From NCBI GenBank assembly GCA_937927895.1, contig CALGKA010000057.1, positions 20,993 through 84,992 on the forward strand: a stretch of 64,000 bases of DNA, written 5' to 3'. The position numbers were made by a program, and so were the translations under genes. Within the stretch, counting starts at the first letter, position 1; every line of letters begins with the position of its first letter. Positions 1 through 9,645 of this stretch are shown here, in pieces. The notes beneath the pieces are model-generated. The model worked only from the letters and a program-made list of their open reading frames with translations. It was not told the origin of the DNA and made no database searches. This DNA comes from an uncultured Granulosicoccaceae bacterium (GTDB taxonomy: Bacteria > Pseudomonadota > Gammaproteobacteria > Granulosicoccales > Granulosicoccaceae).

Positions 1-447
1 ATGGTAAACAACATTCCTGATTACAAGGTTCGTTATAAGTACTCAGAGACCGGTAATGCTGAAAGAAACGTTGCACTTGAATCTTTTTTCCACACCAGCT
101 GTGAAGCAGAAGAGTGGAACAAGCACTTTGAGATGATGATCTGGGTGGGTAAGCCATTCATTAAAACGCCGGGTCTTAAAGTGACTGAAGCCACTATTGA
201 TGGCAAGGAATGGCTTGTATACACCAATCCTAAGTTGTCTTGGGGTTATGTGGCTTTCGTTGAGAAAGAATCTTCAACTGAAGGTTGGTTAAGCTGGAAG
301 GACTTCGTTGATTGGACTCGTTTCCAGGGCCCTCAGTACGGTGTTTGGTCGGTTGGTAATACCTGCATGGGTGCTATCGAAATCGGTACTGAAACCTTCT
401 GGGGTAACGGCACTTTTACTCTACACGAGTTCAAAGTGACCCGATAA
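1..447 (+). CDS. GH12-like glycoside hydrolase, C-terminal part (5' end cut by window)
   Basis: The visible 148 residues resemble the C-terminal half of family GH12 endoglucanases/xyloglucanases, which cleave beta-1,4-glucans with retention. A segment FEMMIWVGK around residue 44 matches the family's nucleophile region (Y/F-E-x-MIW), and IGTETFWGN around residue 131 matches the acid/base region (GTE-P/T-F). A final beta strand (TFTLHEFKV) ends the domain as in GH12. The ORF starts exactly at base 1, so the ATG there is probably an internal Met and the signal peptide and N-terminal sheet lie upstream. A strong terminator follows. The assignment rests on motif memory, not on a search. Confidence 0.6.
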   Translation: MVNNIPDYKVRYKYSETGNAERNVALESFFHTSCEAEEWNKHFEMMIWVGKPFIKTPGLKVTEATIDGKEWLVYTNPKLSWGYVAFVEKESSTEGWLSWKDFVDWTRFQGPQYGVWSVGNTCMGAIEIGTETFWGNGTFTLHEFKVTR

Positions 448-470
448 GCCTGGCATTAGGTTGACGTATC

Positions 471-502
471 AAAAAGAGCCGCTTTTTAGCGGCTCTTTTT
501 TT
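471..502 (+). terminator. Rho-independent terminator after the GH12-like gene
   Basis: AAGAGCCGC and GCGGCTCTT form a perfect stem around a TTTTA loop, followed by a run of eight T. It closes the transcript of the GH12-like gene before the sigma-factor operon. Confidence 0.9.
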
Positions 503-613
503 TGCCTGCGATTTAACCCCTGAATTGCCGCTGCTGCGATTGATTGGTGAAAGATGTAGCGTTCACTCAGTGTTATTCTGGTGAAACTCTAAATAAGACG
601 GATTTCAGAGCCA

Positions 614-1177
614 GTGTCGCTGTTTAGTTTTGCAAAAGTGTTAAAGCCTGATTCAGATGCCAAGCTGCTCAGTGCTTATGCGTCTGGCGATGTTGCGGCA
701 TTTAACACGCTGTACACCCGTCACAAAGACGGTTTGTTCAACTTTGTGGTTCGCAGCTTACCGCAACCGGCAGCAGCGGAAGAAATCACCCAGGACGTAT
801 GGATAGCGGTCATTGACCAGGCGGGGCAGTTTACCCCTGGCACTGCGACCTTTCGAACCTGGCTGTACCGCATCGGGCGTAATAAAGTCGCTGATTTTTA
901 CCGCCGTAAGGTAAATCAAGCCAACGATGAACTGGATACGACCAACGAACAATTTGTGGCCACCCAGCTGAGTGCAGAAGATCAGGTTCTGCTTAACCAA
1001 TTGCTTGAAGCCTTAGCGCAATTGCCAGAAGAGCAGCGGGTAGCTTTTGTGCTGCAGCAAGAGGGCTTCAGCTACAGCGAAATAGCTGAGATCACAGGCG
1101 TGGGAAATGAAACCGTGAAAAGTCGCCTGCGCTACGCCCGATCAGCAACCCAGGATCGAATGGAGTTAAACGTATGA
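614..1177 (+). CDS. ECF-family RNA polymerase sigma factor
   Basis: A 187-residue sigma-70 family protein with only regions 2 and 4, typical of extracytoplasmic-function factors. Region 2 spans about residues 34-100 (YTRHKDGLFNFV, EEITQDVWIAV, FRTWLYRIGRNKVADFYRR). Region 4 spans about 130-178, with the helix-turn-helix YSEIAEITGVGNETVKSRLR. The start is a GTG; no ATG fits better at the expected length. Its stop overlaps the ATG of the next gene (ATGA), so the two are translationally coupled, as sigma/anti-sigma pairs usually are. The regulated stress is not visible from the sequence. Confidence 0.9.
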   Translation: MSLFSFAKVLKPDSDAKLLSAYASGDVAAFNTLYTRHKDGLFNFVVRSLPQPAAAEEITQDVWIAVIDQAGQFTPGTATFRTWLYRIGRNKVADFYRRKVNQANDELDTTNEQFVATQLSAEDQVLLNQLLEALAQLPEEQRVAFVLQQEGFSYSEIAEITGVGNETVKSRLRYARSATQDRMELNV

Positions 1178-2493
1178 GCGAACTTGAACAACAATATCGC
1201 CAAGCGCCGAAGCTCAAATCGCCGCCTCGCATAGATAACACTATTCTTCAAGCGGCCCAGGCGGCGGCCAACACTGCGGCCGTTGCACCTCAAGTAGTAT
1301 CGACGGCAGATACAAACCGTAGTGGTGCTCGCCGCAAGAAAGCCGCTCGCTGGTGGCAGCCCGGGGTGGCATTTGCCTCGATTTGCGCGGTTGGTGTGGG
1401 GTTGGGGATTGCTCTGAAAAGCGGCATGCTACAGCCGTCGGCGCCGGCGTCAATAGATTACGAATTAGCCGACAATAGCTCTGCTGCAACACAAACGGCC
1501 GCTGATACTGCCAGCGAAGTGGCGTTGGTGATTGAAAATGACACCTTTTTGCTCGAACAACCCGTTGCTGAATTGTTCGAGCAGACATCAGAGCAAATGA
1601 ACACAGATGCTGATTCTCAGGCGGATGAATTATTTGTTGAAACACCAGCGGATGAAGAATTAACTACTGAGCTGGCGAGTGACTCGAGTATTGAGTTGGC
1701 TCTGATCGAGCAAGAATCTCAAGATTATCCCTCCGTTGCGTCGGTAGAAGTTGCAGAGACTTCTGTGGCTAAGAACGGACTACCTGAGTCACTACCTGCC
1801 GCTGAGGTTAGAAGCACCGTGGCCGGTATTTCAGCCACAAGGTCCTCAGTGAGTGCCGACACTATTGATGCAACGCTAGAGGACTCTGACGCATTGGGGA
1901 ATAATCGGGATGAGTCCTTCTCTGCGCAACAGGCTAAGGTAGATGTCGCTGAGTCAGAGTCAGTGATTGTGCCGCTAGATGATTTACAAGCACAGATCGC
2001 AGATGAAAACACCGCTTCTGCCGAGCAAGGTATCGCTTCAACAGCTGCATCTGCCGAGAGGCAAAAAAATTCCCGTCTGGCAAAAAGAAGTTCTGCACTT
2101 ACTGTCGCACCTGAACCACCAGCAGAAGTTGCGTCCGGACTTACGCCCGCGGTAGTAGCAGATCCGGTTATTGATAGTGCAGCAGAAGAGGGTGTAGCGG
2201 TGAATCTTTGGTTGCTGCAACAAGATTCAGATAATTACACAGTTCAAATAGCGCAATCGGAAACAGAAGCAGTGTTAACTGCATTGGCGAAAACTATTCC
2301 TTTACCGACTGAAGTTGTAGGTTTTGAACAAGACTACACGCGATGGTTGTTATTGCACGGAAGTTATCCTTTGCAGCACCTTGCGGAAGACGCCTTGCAA
2401 ACATTGCGGCAAGTGTTTTCGAAAAATGGTGTGTCGGTATCTGATTTGAATGCGAGAGTTGTTCGCATCGGTGATATCCAACTAGCACCATAA
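1174..2493 (+). CDS. Membrane-anchored putative anti-sigma partner with C-terminal SPOR-like domain
   Basis: 439 residues. A short basic cytoplasmic N-terminus (1-60) is followed by one membrane segment (about 63-82). A long acidic Ala/Ser/Glu-rich stretch (about 90-330) probably spans the periplasm. The last 90 residues (VNLWLLQQ...YTVQI...WLLLHGSYP...AEDALQTL) have the pattern of a peptidoglycan-binding SPOR domain. It overlaps the ECF sigma gene by 4 bases, so an anti-sigma or signalling role is inferred; no classical zinc-binding anti-sigma motif was seen. It could instead be a cell-envelope protein simply co-transcribed with the sigma factor. Confidence 0.6.
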   Translation: MSELEQQYRQAPKLKSPPRIDNTILQAAQAAANTAAVAPQVVSTADTNRSGARRKKAARWWQPGVAFASICAVGVGLGIALKSGMLQPSAPASIDYELADNSSAATQTAADTASEVALVIENDTFLLEQPVAELFEQTSEQMNTDADSQADELFVETPADEELTTELASDSSIELALIEQESQDYPSVASVEVAETSVAKNGLPESLPAAEVRSTVAGISATRSSVSADTIDATLEDSDALGNNRDESFSAQQAKVDVAESESVIVPLDDLQAQIADENTASAEQGIASTAASAERQKNSRLAKRSSALTVAPEPPAEVASGLTPAVVADPVIDSAAEEGVAVNLWLLQQDSDNYTVQIAQSETEAVLTALAKTIPLPTEVVGFEQDYTRWLLLHGSYPLQHLAEDALQTLRQVFSKNGVSVSDLNARVVRIGDIQLAP

Positions 2494-2905
2494 TACTAAA
2501 TTATGCAGTCCTATATTAAGGTTCTGTTGTTGCACGCTTTACGATACGCTTAAAGACGTTGCAATAGAGTCAATGCAGAATCTACCGTGTTGTTACTGCA
2601 GTTTGGTGCGCTTTTGTACAATGTTTTGCAAACATTACATTGTTCGAGTTTGTCGTGTTTGAGTCGCGTAGAGAAAAGGTCTGAGTGCAAAATTTGTGTG
2701 CGCAGTGTTAAAACGCCTTTTTACCTTATAAATCACCCACCTGTTACAAAAAATTACCCGTGCGCGAACTAATGCAGTGATGTATAACGGTAAGGTGATG
2801 TTGCTAGGTTCAAGCCCACATTCTGTTGAAGCTTACGACTGGTTACACGAAGTGTGAGGAATCCTGAATACTGGCAAAAGTTCTAGTTTAGACAGGGGCA
2901 AGTTA
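2494..2905. other. 412-bp intergenic region upstream of the giant coiled-coil gene
   Basis: No convincing gene; a 61-codon open frame at 2587-2772 lacks a ribosome site and protein-like composition. An inverted repeat AATGTTT-TGC-AAACATT at 2620-2636 could be an operator. The promoter of the following gene should lie here, but no clear -35/-10 pair was recognised. Confidence 0.4.
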
Positions 2906-5900
2906 ATGAAATATCTAATCGGTGAAATTGGATTATCACTGTTGATAGCAAGTTTGATCGGACTGTTTGTAGGGTGGTTAATAAGCCACTTTCTCCGCTC
3001 ACGGTCATCGGCGCGAAGTCGGAGTCAATACGAAGGGGCACTGCAGCAGCGTGATCACGAGATCCGCAGGCTACGGTCCGATTTACAATCTGGTCGTGGT
3101 GGATCAAATGCTTCGTATTCTGCTCGAGCTGGAGCGGTGAAGACAAACAGGCAAGCTAGTGGGTCACATGCTAAAGGATCGCATGCTAACGGGTCACTTG
3201 CTAGTGCAAAAGGCGGCGCACGCGCGACCGGCAGCAGAGCAACTGTTCGTGGTCAAGGCTCTTCAGATACAAGGGTCTCTCGCCCACCGATAGGTCAGCC
3301 AGGTAAGTACTCAGTCGCAGCCAAAGATATCAGGGGTGATAGCGCGACCTTGAGAGTACAAACATCCGGCGGTAATGCCTCTGGTGCAGACGCTTCAAAT
3401 TTGAAGCAAAAGCTAGATGATGAAGCTTACGCAAAAATTCAGGCGTTAGCGTCTCTGGGTGAGCGTGATCGTCAGCTGCAGTATTCGTATACTCCACCTG
3501 CTACCAGCTCTACTACTAGAACGTCGGCAAAAGATGTAGATCAGTATCAGGTTTTGCTGCAACAGAAAAATACTCAAGTTGAAAAGCTGCAGCGACAAGT
3601 CAGCGATTTACTAGCGGCAAAATCTACGCATACAACCAGCACCACTGAGACTAAAACGGAAACCGTCGGGCTAAGCAGTGTTCGAGAGCGCCAGTTAAAA
3701 ACTCAGGCTGAAGATGAAGCCTATGAGAAGGTTCGAGCACTTGCTGGCTGGGGCGAGGCTGAGCGAAAGCTGTCATTTTTTGAGCAAGCAAAACCTACCG
3801 CTGATCCAGAGATCATACCGTTGCGCCGTCGCGCAGAACAGCAAGATGCAATAATTGCGGATCTTCGAAAACGCAATGAAAAACAGCAAAAACAAATTGA
3901 TGAGGCTCGCCGCGAATATGAACGCAAAATTTCCGGTAGAGAGAATGAGCTCGCAACATTGCGTGCAGACGTAGGCAAAGAACCTAGTGAAGCCGCGCAG
4001 GCTGAGGTAGAAAAGTATAAGCGAAAGCTCTCTGAAGTTGAGCGCAGTAGTCAAACCAGAATTAAAGAGTTCAACAGCACACTTGAGTCGCGCAACAAAG
4101 AGTACGACGAACTAGGTGTACGGCTTGAAGATCTGCGTAAGCAAGTCACCAATAAAGATACCCAGATAGAAACGCTTAGAAAGGATATCGAAGAGCAGCG
4201 CAAGCAAAGAACCAAATTTGACACCGATGCCAATAAGTATCGCGAGCAAGTGGGAACCTTAGAAGTTACGCTTAAAGAGCGTGACGCGGAAATTACGCGC
4301 TTGAAAAGCGTGTCTTCCGACCTTGAAAAGACTGGCGCACAAGCGCGTGACATGGAAAGCCGTCTAACTCAATTTACTCGTACTTCAGAAGAATCTACCA
4401 AGAAATACGAAGGTGTCATTGTTGAGCAACGTGGCCGTATAGAAAAGCTCGAAAATGAAAGAAATACTTATCAAAAGCAGCTTAAAGAAACACAAGATCA
4501 GATCGGACCGTTACGTAAAGCGGTTAAAGACGGTGAAAGCAAGGTAGAAACCGTTACCGTCGATGTGAACCGATTCCGTACGCAGGTTACCGCTAAAGAT
4601 GCTGAAATTACCCAGGTCCAAAAGACTCTAGCCGAAGCGCGGGAAGAGCATAAAAAAGCTCAAACAGAAGTCACTAAGCTACAGCAGTCTCTAAAAGAGA
4701 TTGATCAGCTACGTCAGAAGACTACAGAACTAGATCGCAAAGTGGTTGATCTCAACAAGGAACTTGAGAGCGCTAAAAAGGCGCACGCTGAAAGTCGTAA
4801 CGAAGTGACTAGCAAAGAGCAGAAGATTGTCTCTATAACCAGGCAACTTGATGATCTGAAAAAGGTTGAGTCAGAATCAAAGCGCTTAAAGACAGAGCTC
4901 GATGGTCAGAAATCGGAAGTTAATTCTCTGCGCTCCACAGTTACCGAGCTTACGCCGTTGCAAGCCAAGGTGCGTGACAGCGAATCAAAATTGTCAGCGC
5001 TTCAATCGGAGCTGAAAACTACCGCTGATCAAGACAAACGCAAGCTTGCTGAGCTTCAAAGCAAATACGATACCGAGCAAAAGCAGTACGCAGACAAAAT
5101 CAAGAAACGCGATGCAGAAGTTGAAGAGTTGCGTAACAAAATAAGCTCGTTAGAAAAGCTTAAGACCGACCTTGATTCACGTGATAGCGAGATCAAAAGC
5201 CTCAAATCGAAGTTGCAGTCTGAGCAGCAATCCTGGAACAACGCGCGTGAGCAGCATGCTGTTGAACTCAAAAAAGTTCAAACCGATGCTGACACCCTGC
5301 GACCGTTCAAAAAGCAGGCGGAAGATGCCCGTAGCGAAGCAGAGAAGCTCAAAGTGGATCTGCGTCAGGCTAGTGAAAAAGCAGGTACGGACCTTGAAGC
5401 ACAGCGTAAAAAGGTGTCAGAGGCTGAGGCAAATGCTCGCAACAAGATCACAGAGCGTGATCAGCAAGTGCAAAAGCTACAAGCTGAGATCAAACAGTTG
5501 GAAGGTCTTAAGACCGATGTCGCAGACCGTGATAAACGCCTTAGTGTGGTTACTGGTGAGTTTGAAGGAGAGAAAAAGAAAGTCACTTTGCTTGAGGCAG
5601 ATGTCACTCGCCTAAAGAAAGACTCTGAAACCAAAGAAACCCAGTATCAATCCAAGGTTAAAGAGCTTGAGCCATGGCAGCAGCGCTTCAAAGATTCAGA
5701 GCAAAAGTTAAAAGCCAAAGAAAGTGAGATCGCAAAGCTTCGTGTAGACACGCAAGCTGACCTTGATCGCAAGTTGAAAGCCGCTGAAGCGTCACATAAA
5801 CAACTGCTCGAGCAACGTGATAAACGTATTGCTGAGTACGAATTGAAAGTGAAGCAGCTTGACGTGCTGAAGCAAGATATTGCCGAGCGTGATAAGAAAA

Positions 5901-8900
5901 TTAGTGCACTAAGCAGCGAGTCTGCAGCAGCGCAAAAACGCTACGAGCAATCGAATAGTGAGCTTCAGAAACTTACTGCAGAGCTAGACGGTGAGAAAAA
6001 GCAGGCGCAAGGTTTTAGATCTGAAATAGTGGGATTGAAAAAGCTTGAAGTCCAGGTAGCTGAAATCACGCCGTTGCGTCAGCAGTTATCAGCCAGGGAG
6101 TCTGAGAATAAAACCCTTGAAGAGCAGCATAAAAATGCAATCGCTAAATCTGCCAGTGAGCTATCGGCACTCCAGAGCCGTATAAAAGAGCTTGAGCCAT
6201 TGAAAGATCGCTTGTCTACCCGTGATAGTGAATATCGCAAGTTAGAAGAGCTACACAAAAACTCGATTTCGAAATCATCGAGTGAATTGTCAGCGCTACA
6301 AGAGAGAATCAAGCAGCTTGAACCATTGCAGCGTCAGCTTGAATCTCGCGATAACTCGTATAAAGCCCTGGAAGATCAGCACAAAGCGGCCAACGCTAAG
6401 TGGACTTCAGAAAATGCAACCTTGCAAGCGCGGATTAAAGAGCTCAGTGTGGTAGAGCAAAAACTGAGCACTCGTGAAAATGAGCTTGCGGCTTTACAAG
6501 AGTCTCAAAAAGCCGCGAATACTAAGTGGGCTGCCGATATTTCAAGCTTGCGCTCGCGAATCGGTGAACTTGAACCGCTGCAAAAGAAGTTAGAGCATCG
6601 CGAATCTGACTACAGCGCTCTCCAGGAATCTCAGAAAACGGCGAATGCCAAGTGGACAAGTGATGTAGCTGCATTGCAGAAGCAGGTAAATGAGCTTAAG
6701 CCTTTAGAGCAACAGCTTGCCCGACGAGAGTCTGAGTACAAAGCACTGCAAGAAGCCCAGAAATCGGCTAACGCTAAGTGGACTGACGATGTTTCAGCCT
6801 TGCAGAAGCAGGTAAACGAGCTTAAGCCATTAGAGCAACAGCTTGCCAGACGAGAGTCAGAGTACAAAGCGCTGCAAGAAGCGCAGAAATCGTCTAACGC
6901 GAAGTGGACTGACGATGTAGCCGCCTTGCAGAAGCAGGTAACCGAGCTTAAGCCATTAGAACAACAGCTTGCCAGACGAGAGTCTGAGTACAAAGCACTG
7001 CAAGAAGCGCAGAAATCGTCTAATGCTAAGTGGACTAACGATGTTTCAGCATTGCAGAAGCAGGTAAACGAGCTTAAGCCATTAGAACAACAGCTAGCCA
7101 GACGAGAGTCAGAGTACAAAGCGCTGCAAGAAGCGCAGAAATCGTCTAATGCTAAGTGGACCAACGATGTTTCAGCATTGCAGAAGCAGGTAAACGAGCT
7201 TAAGCCATTAGAACAACAGCTTGCCAGACGAGAGTCAGAGTACAAAGCGCTGCAAGAAGCCCAGAAATCGTCTAATGCTAAGTGGACTGACGATGTAGCC
7301 GCATTGCAGAAGCAGGTAAACGAGCTTAAGCCATTAGAACAACAGCTTGCCCGAAGAGAGTCAGAGTACAAAGCGCTGCAAGAAGCCCAGAAATCGTCTA
7401 ATGCTAAGTGGACCAACGATGTTTCAGCATTGCAGAAGCAGGTAAACGAGCTTAAGCCATTAGAACAACAGCTTGCCCGAAGAGAGTCAGAGTACAAAGC
7501 GCTGCAAGAAGCGCAGAAATCGTCTAATGCTAAGTGGACCAACGATGTTTCAGCATTGCAGAAGCAGGTAAAAGAGCTTAAGCCATTAGAGCAACAGCTT
7601 GCCCGACGCGAGTCAGAGTACAAGGCACTGCAAGATGCACAGAAAGCGTCTAATGCCAAGTGGACAAGCGATGTTTCAGCATTGCAGAAGCAGGTTAAAG
7701 CGCTTAAGCCATTAGAGCAACAGCTTGCCCGACGCGAGTCAGAGTACAAGGCACTGCAAGATGCACAGAAGGCGTCTAATGCCAAGTGGACAAGCGATGT
7801 TTCAGCATTGCAGAGGCAGGTTAAAGCGCTACAGCCATTTGAGCAAAAGCTTGCCCGACGCGAGTCGGAGTACAAGGCACTGCAAGAAGCGCAAAAAGTA
7901 TCTAATGCCAAGTGGACAACGGATACAGCTGCATTGCGAAAGCAAATCAAAGAGCTGCAAGCAGTTGAACAGAAGCTTTCTAAGCGTGATTCAGAGAACA
8001 GTGCACTGCGAGAATCCCAAAAGGCATCCAATGCCAAGTGGAGCAGTGATCTTGCCGCATTGCAGAAGCAGCTCCGGGTGCTTCAGCCATTGGAGCAGAA
8101 GCTTGTTAAGCGTGATGCCGACTATAAAGCGTTGCAACAGGCGCAGAAACTTGAAAAGGCTAAATTGGCCGGTGAACTGTCAGTCGTTAATAAGTCTGCC
8201 AGTGAAATGAGTCGGCGTTTACAAGCATTGCGTAAGTCTAGTGAGCAAGAGCAAACAAGCTTTCAAAACAAAGACGCCAAACGAGTAGCGGAGCTTGAGG
8301 CATTGCGAAAGCGCTTAAAGGTTGCCGAGGCACTCAAAGCTGAAGTTAGCTCACGCGACAGAAAACTGGGTCTATTTGATAAGCAAGTGTCTACGTTGAA
8401 ACGCGATGTTAGCGCCCAGCAGTCGACTGTGACCTCACTAAAGCGCGACCTGAAAGACTCAAAATCACTAGCCAGTAAGCGTGATGCAGAGGCTAATAAA
8501 CTACAAAAGTCGTTGGCCACACTAGAGGCTAGCATGGCTCGACGTCATGCAGAGACCGAGAAAAGCAGAAAAGCGCTTCAAGCAGATTTGGCTGAGGCGA
8601 AACGTAAGCTTTCTGAACTTGCCAAGCTGCAGAAAGAGGTGGTTACGCAAAAAGCGTCAGCCGCTGATCTGCGTAAGCAATTGAATGAGAAAACCATTCA
8701 GGCTAGAAAGGTCGCTCAGCTTGAGAAGTCGCTTGCCGCACTACAGAGTAAGCATGGCAAAGATGTCACCACAAGAGACCAGGAGATCGCTCGCTTAAAA
8801 GCATTGATTGCGGCGCTCAAGAAAGCACCTAAGCCAAAGCCCGTGGTAAAAGCGAAGCCAAAGCCTAAAGCTAAGGCAAAACCCAAGGCTAAGGCAAAGC

Positions 8901-9544
8901 CAAAAGCGAAGCCTAAAGCGAAACTTACGGCTGATGGTAAAAAGACAACCCGCAAAGACGGTCAAGATGATCTCAAACTAATTTTTGGTATTGGTCCGAA
9001 AATAGAAAAAATGCTTAATCAAAAGCGTGTGACCTCGTTTGAGCATATTGCCAAATGGAAGAAGGCTGATATCGCTAAGTACGCAGAGATGCTTGACGGA
9101 TTCCCGGATCGTATTGAGCGAGATGAGTGGGTGCAAAGTGCTAAAGAGCTTGTAGATGGCACTTATAACTGGGAAGCAAGACGCAAAGCCCGGGAAGCAC
9201 TGGCGAAAAAGAAGCCTGCGAAAAAGAAGGCGGCAGCAAAGAAAAAGCCTGCGCTAACAAAAGATGGCAAGAAGACCACGCGCAAAGATGGCAAAGATGA
9301 TCTGAAGCTGATCTACGGCATTGGGCCTGTGATCGAAAAGATGCTGAATAAAAATGGTGTCAATGAGTTTGAAGATATCGCCGCTTGGAAGAAGGCAGAT
9401 GAAGCCAAGTTTGCTGAAATGCTGAAGGGTTTCCCTGATCGTATCGAACGCGAAGAGTGGGTGTTAAGTGCTAAGCAAATTGTTGCAGGTACGTACAACT
9501 GGGCTGAGCGACAGAAGGCGATTGCCGCTAAAAACAAGAAGTAA
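2906..9544 (+). CDS. Giant membrane-anchored coiled-coil protein with tandem 42-residue repeats and two C-terminal helix-hairpin-helix-like domains
   Basis: 2212 residues. Residues about 7-30 form one membrane segment followed by a basic Ser/Gly/Ala-rich linker. Two related short motifs (DDEAYAKIQALASLGERDRQL and EDEAYEKVRALAGWGEAERKL) lie near residues 170-300. Most of the rest (about 310-1960) is heptad-rich coiled coil. Bases 6270-8150 encode fourteen 42-residue units (six heptads each). A Lys/Pro/Ala-rich, histone-H1-like tract (about 1972-2010) precedes two copies of a domain beginning KKTTRKDG and containing LKLI-GIGP-IEKMLN, similar to helix-hairpin-helix/COG3743-type domains. An SMC-like or nucleoid-to-membrane tether is an inference. 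Function unknown. Confidence 0.85.
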   Translation: MKYLIGEIGLSLLIASLIGLFVGWLISHFLRSRSSARSRSQYEGALQQRDHEIRRLRSDLQSGRGGSNASYSARAGAVKTNRQASGSHAKGSHANGSLASAKGGARATGSRATVRGQGSSDTRVSRPPIGQPGKYSVAAKDIRGDSATLRVQTSGGNASGADASNLKQKLDDEAYAKIQALASLGERDRQLQYSYTPPATSSTTRTSAKDVDQYQVLLQQKNTQVEKLQRQVSDLLAAKSTHTTSTTETKTETVGLSSVRERQLKTQAEDEAYEKVRALAGWGEAERKLSFFEQAKPTADPEIIPLRRRAEQQDAIIADLRKRNEKQQKQIDEARREYERKISGRENELATLRADVGKEPSEAAQAEVEKYKRKLSEVERSSQTRIKEFNSTLESRNKEYDELGVRLEDLRKQVTNKDTQIETLRKDIEEQRKQRTKFDTDANKYREQVGTLEVTLKERDAEITRLKSVSSDLEKTGAQARDMESRLTQFTRTSEESTKKYEGVIVEQRGRIEKLENERNTYQKQLKETQDQIGPLRKAVKDGESKVETVTVDVNRFRTQVTAKDAEITQVQKTLAEAREEHKKAQTEVTKLQQSLKEIDQLRQKTTELDRKVVDLNKELESAKKAHAESRNEVTSKEQKIVSITRQLDDLKKVESESKRLKTELDGQKSEVNSLRSTVTELTPLQAKVRDSESKLSALQSELKTTADQDKRKLAELQSKYDTEQKQYADKIKKRDAEVEELRNKISSLEKLKTDLDSRDSEIKSLKSKLQSEQQSWNNAREQHAVELKKVQTDADTLRPFKKQAEDARSEAEKLKVDLRQASEKAGTDLEAQRKKVSEAEANARNKITERDQQVQKLQAEIKQLEGLKTDVADRDKRLSVVTGEFEGEKKKVTLLEADVTRLKKDSETKETQYQSKVKELEPWQQRFKDSEQKLKAKESEIAKLRVDTQADLDRKLKAAEASHKQLLEQRDKRIAEYELKVKQLDVLKQDIAERDKKISALSSESAAAQKRYEQSNSELQKLTAELDGEKKQAQGFRSEIVGLKKLEVQVAEITPLRQQLSARESENKTLEEQHKNAIAKSASELSALQSRIKELEPLKDRLSTRDSEYRKLEELHKNSISKSSSELSALQERIKQLEPLQRQLESRDNSYKALEDQHKAANAKWTSENATLQARIKELSVVEQKLSTRENELAALQESQKAANTKWAADISSLRSRIGELEPLQKKLEHRESDYSALQESQKTANAKWTSDVAALQKQVNELKPLEQQLARRESEYKALQEAQKSANAKWTDDVSALQKQVNELKPLEQQLARRESEYKALQEAQKSSNAKWTDDVAALQKQVTELKPLEQQLARRESEYKALQEAQKSSNAKWTNDVSALQKQVNELKPLEQQLARRESEYKALQEAQKSSNAKWTNDVSALQKQVNELKPLEQQLARRESEYKALQEAQKSSNAKWTDDVAALQKQVNELKPLEQQLARRESEYKALQEAQKSSNAKWTNDVSALQKQVNELKPLEQQLARRESEYKALQEAQKSSNAKWTNDVSALQKQVKELKPLEQQLARRESEYKALQDAQKASNAKWTSDVSALQKQVKALKPLEQQLARRESEYKALQDAQKASNAKWTSDVSALQRQVKALQPFEQKLARRESEYKALQEAQKVSNAKWTTDTAALRKQIKELQAVEQKLSKRDSENSALRESQKASNAKWSSDLAALQKQLRVLQPLEQKLVKRDADYKALQQAQKLEKAKLAGELSVVNKSASEMSRRLQALRKSSEQEQTSFQNKDAKRVAELEALRKRLKVAEALKAEVSSRDRKLGLFDKQVSTLKRDVSAQQSTVTSLKRDLKDSKSLASKRDAEANKLQKSLATLEASMARRHAETEKSRKALQADLAEAKRKLSELAKLQKEVVTQKASAADLRKQLNEKTIQARKVAQLEKSLAALQSKHGKDVTTRDQEIARLKALIAALKKAPKPKPVVKAKPKPKAKAKPKAKAKPKAKPKAKLTADGKKTTRKDGQDDLKLIFGIGPKIEKMLNQKRVTSFEHIAKWKKADIAKYAEMLDGFPDRIERDEWVQSAKELVDGTYNWEARRKAREALAKKKPAKKKAAAKKKPALTKDGKKTTRKDGKDDLKLIYGIGPVIEKMLNKNGVNEFEDIAAWKKADEAKFAEMLKGFPDRIEREEWVLSAKQIVAGTYNWAERQKAIAAKNKK
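6270..8150 (+). repeat. Tandem 126-bp coding repeat, about 14 units
   Basis: The codons for AKW recur at 6398, 6524, 6650, 6776, 6902, 7028, 7154, 7280, 7406, 7532, 7658, 7784, 7910 and 8036, exactly 126 bp apart. Units between about 6650 and 7850 are nearly identical at nucleotide level, while the outer units have diverged. This suggests recent amplification by recombination from the middle outwards. The unit encodes 42 residues, six heptads, so changes in copy number keep the coiled-coil phase. The near-identical core is prone to assembly collapse and copy-number variation. Confidence 0.95.
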
Positions 9545-9566
9545 AAAAGTAGAGTAAGGCAGTACA

Positions 9567-9601
9567 AAAAAAGCCTGGCACATTAATGTGTCAGGCTTTT
9601 T
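9567..9601. terminator. Bidirectional terminator between the coiled-coil and hsp20 genes
   Basis: AAAGCCTGGCACATTAATGTG pairs with the following TCAGGCTTT, with one G-U wobble. A T-run lies on both strands, so it can serve both convergent genes. Confidence 0.85.
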
Positions 9602-9645
9602 AGTTACATGCAAATGCATGTGTAAGTTGATCGCTTAATTAGCGT

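Noticed and set aside
2587..2772. 61-codon frame between the SPOR-like gene and the coiled-coil gene
   Set aside because: No ribosome site, Cys/Ser-rich random composition, no family.
6631..8037. 468-codon open frame on the minus strand through the repeat region
   Set aside because: It is the mirror of the 42-residue repeats in the coiled-coil gene. Its Ser/Cys/Leu-rich repeat composition is an artefact of the opposite strand, and it has no start context.
6398..8040. CRISPR array
   Set aside because: The regular 126-bp period is a coding tandem repeat in frame, with no short repeat/unique spacer pattern and no cas genes.
7725..8210. 161-codon plus-strand frame inside the coiled-coil gene
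   Set aside because: Out-of-frame shadow of the repeat; composition is not protein-like and no ribosome site is present.
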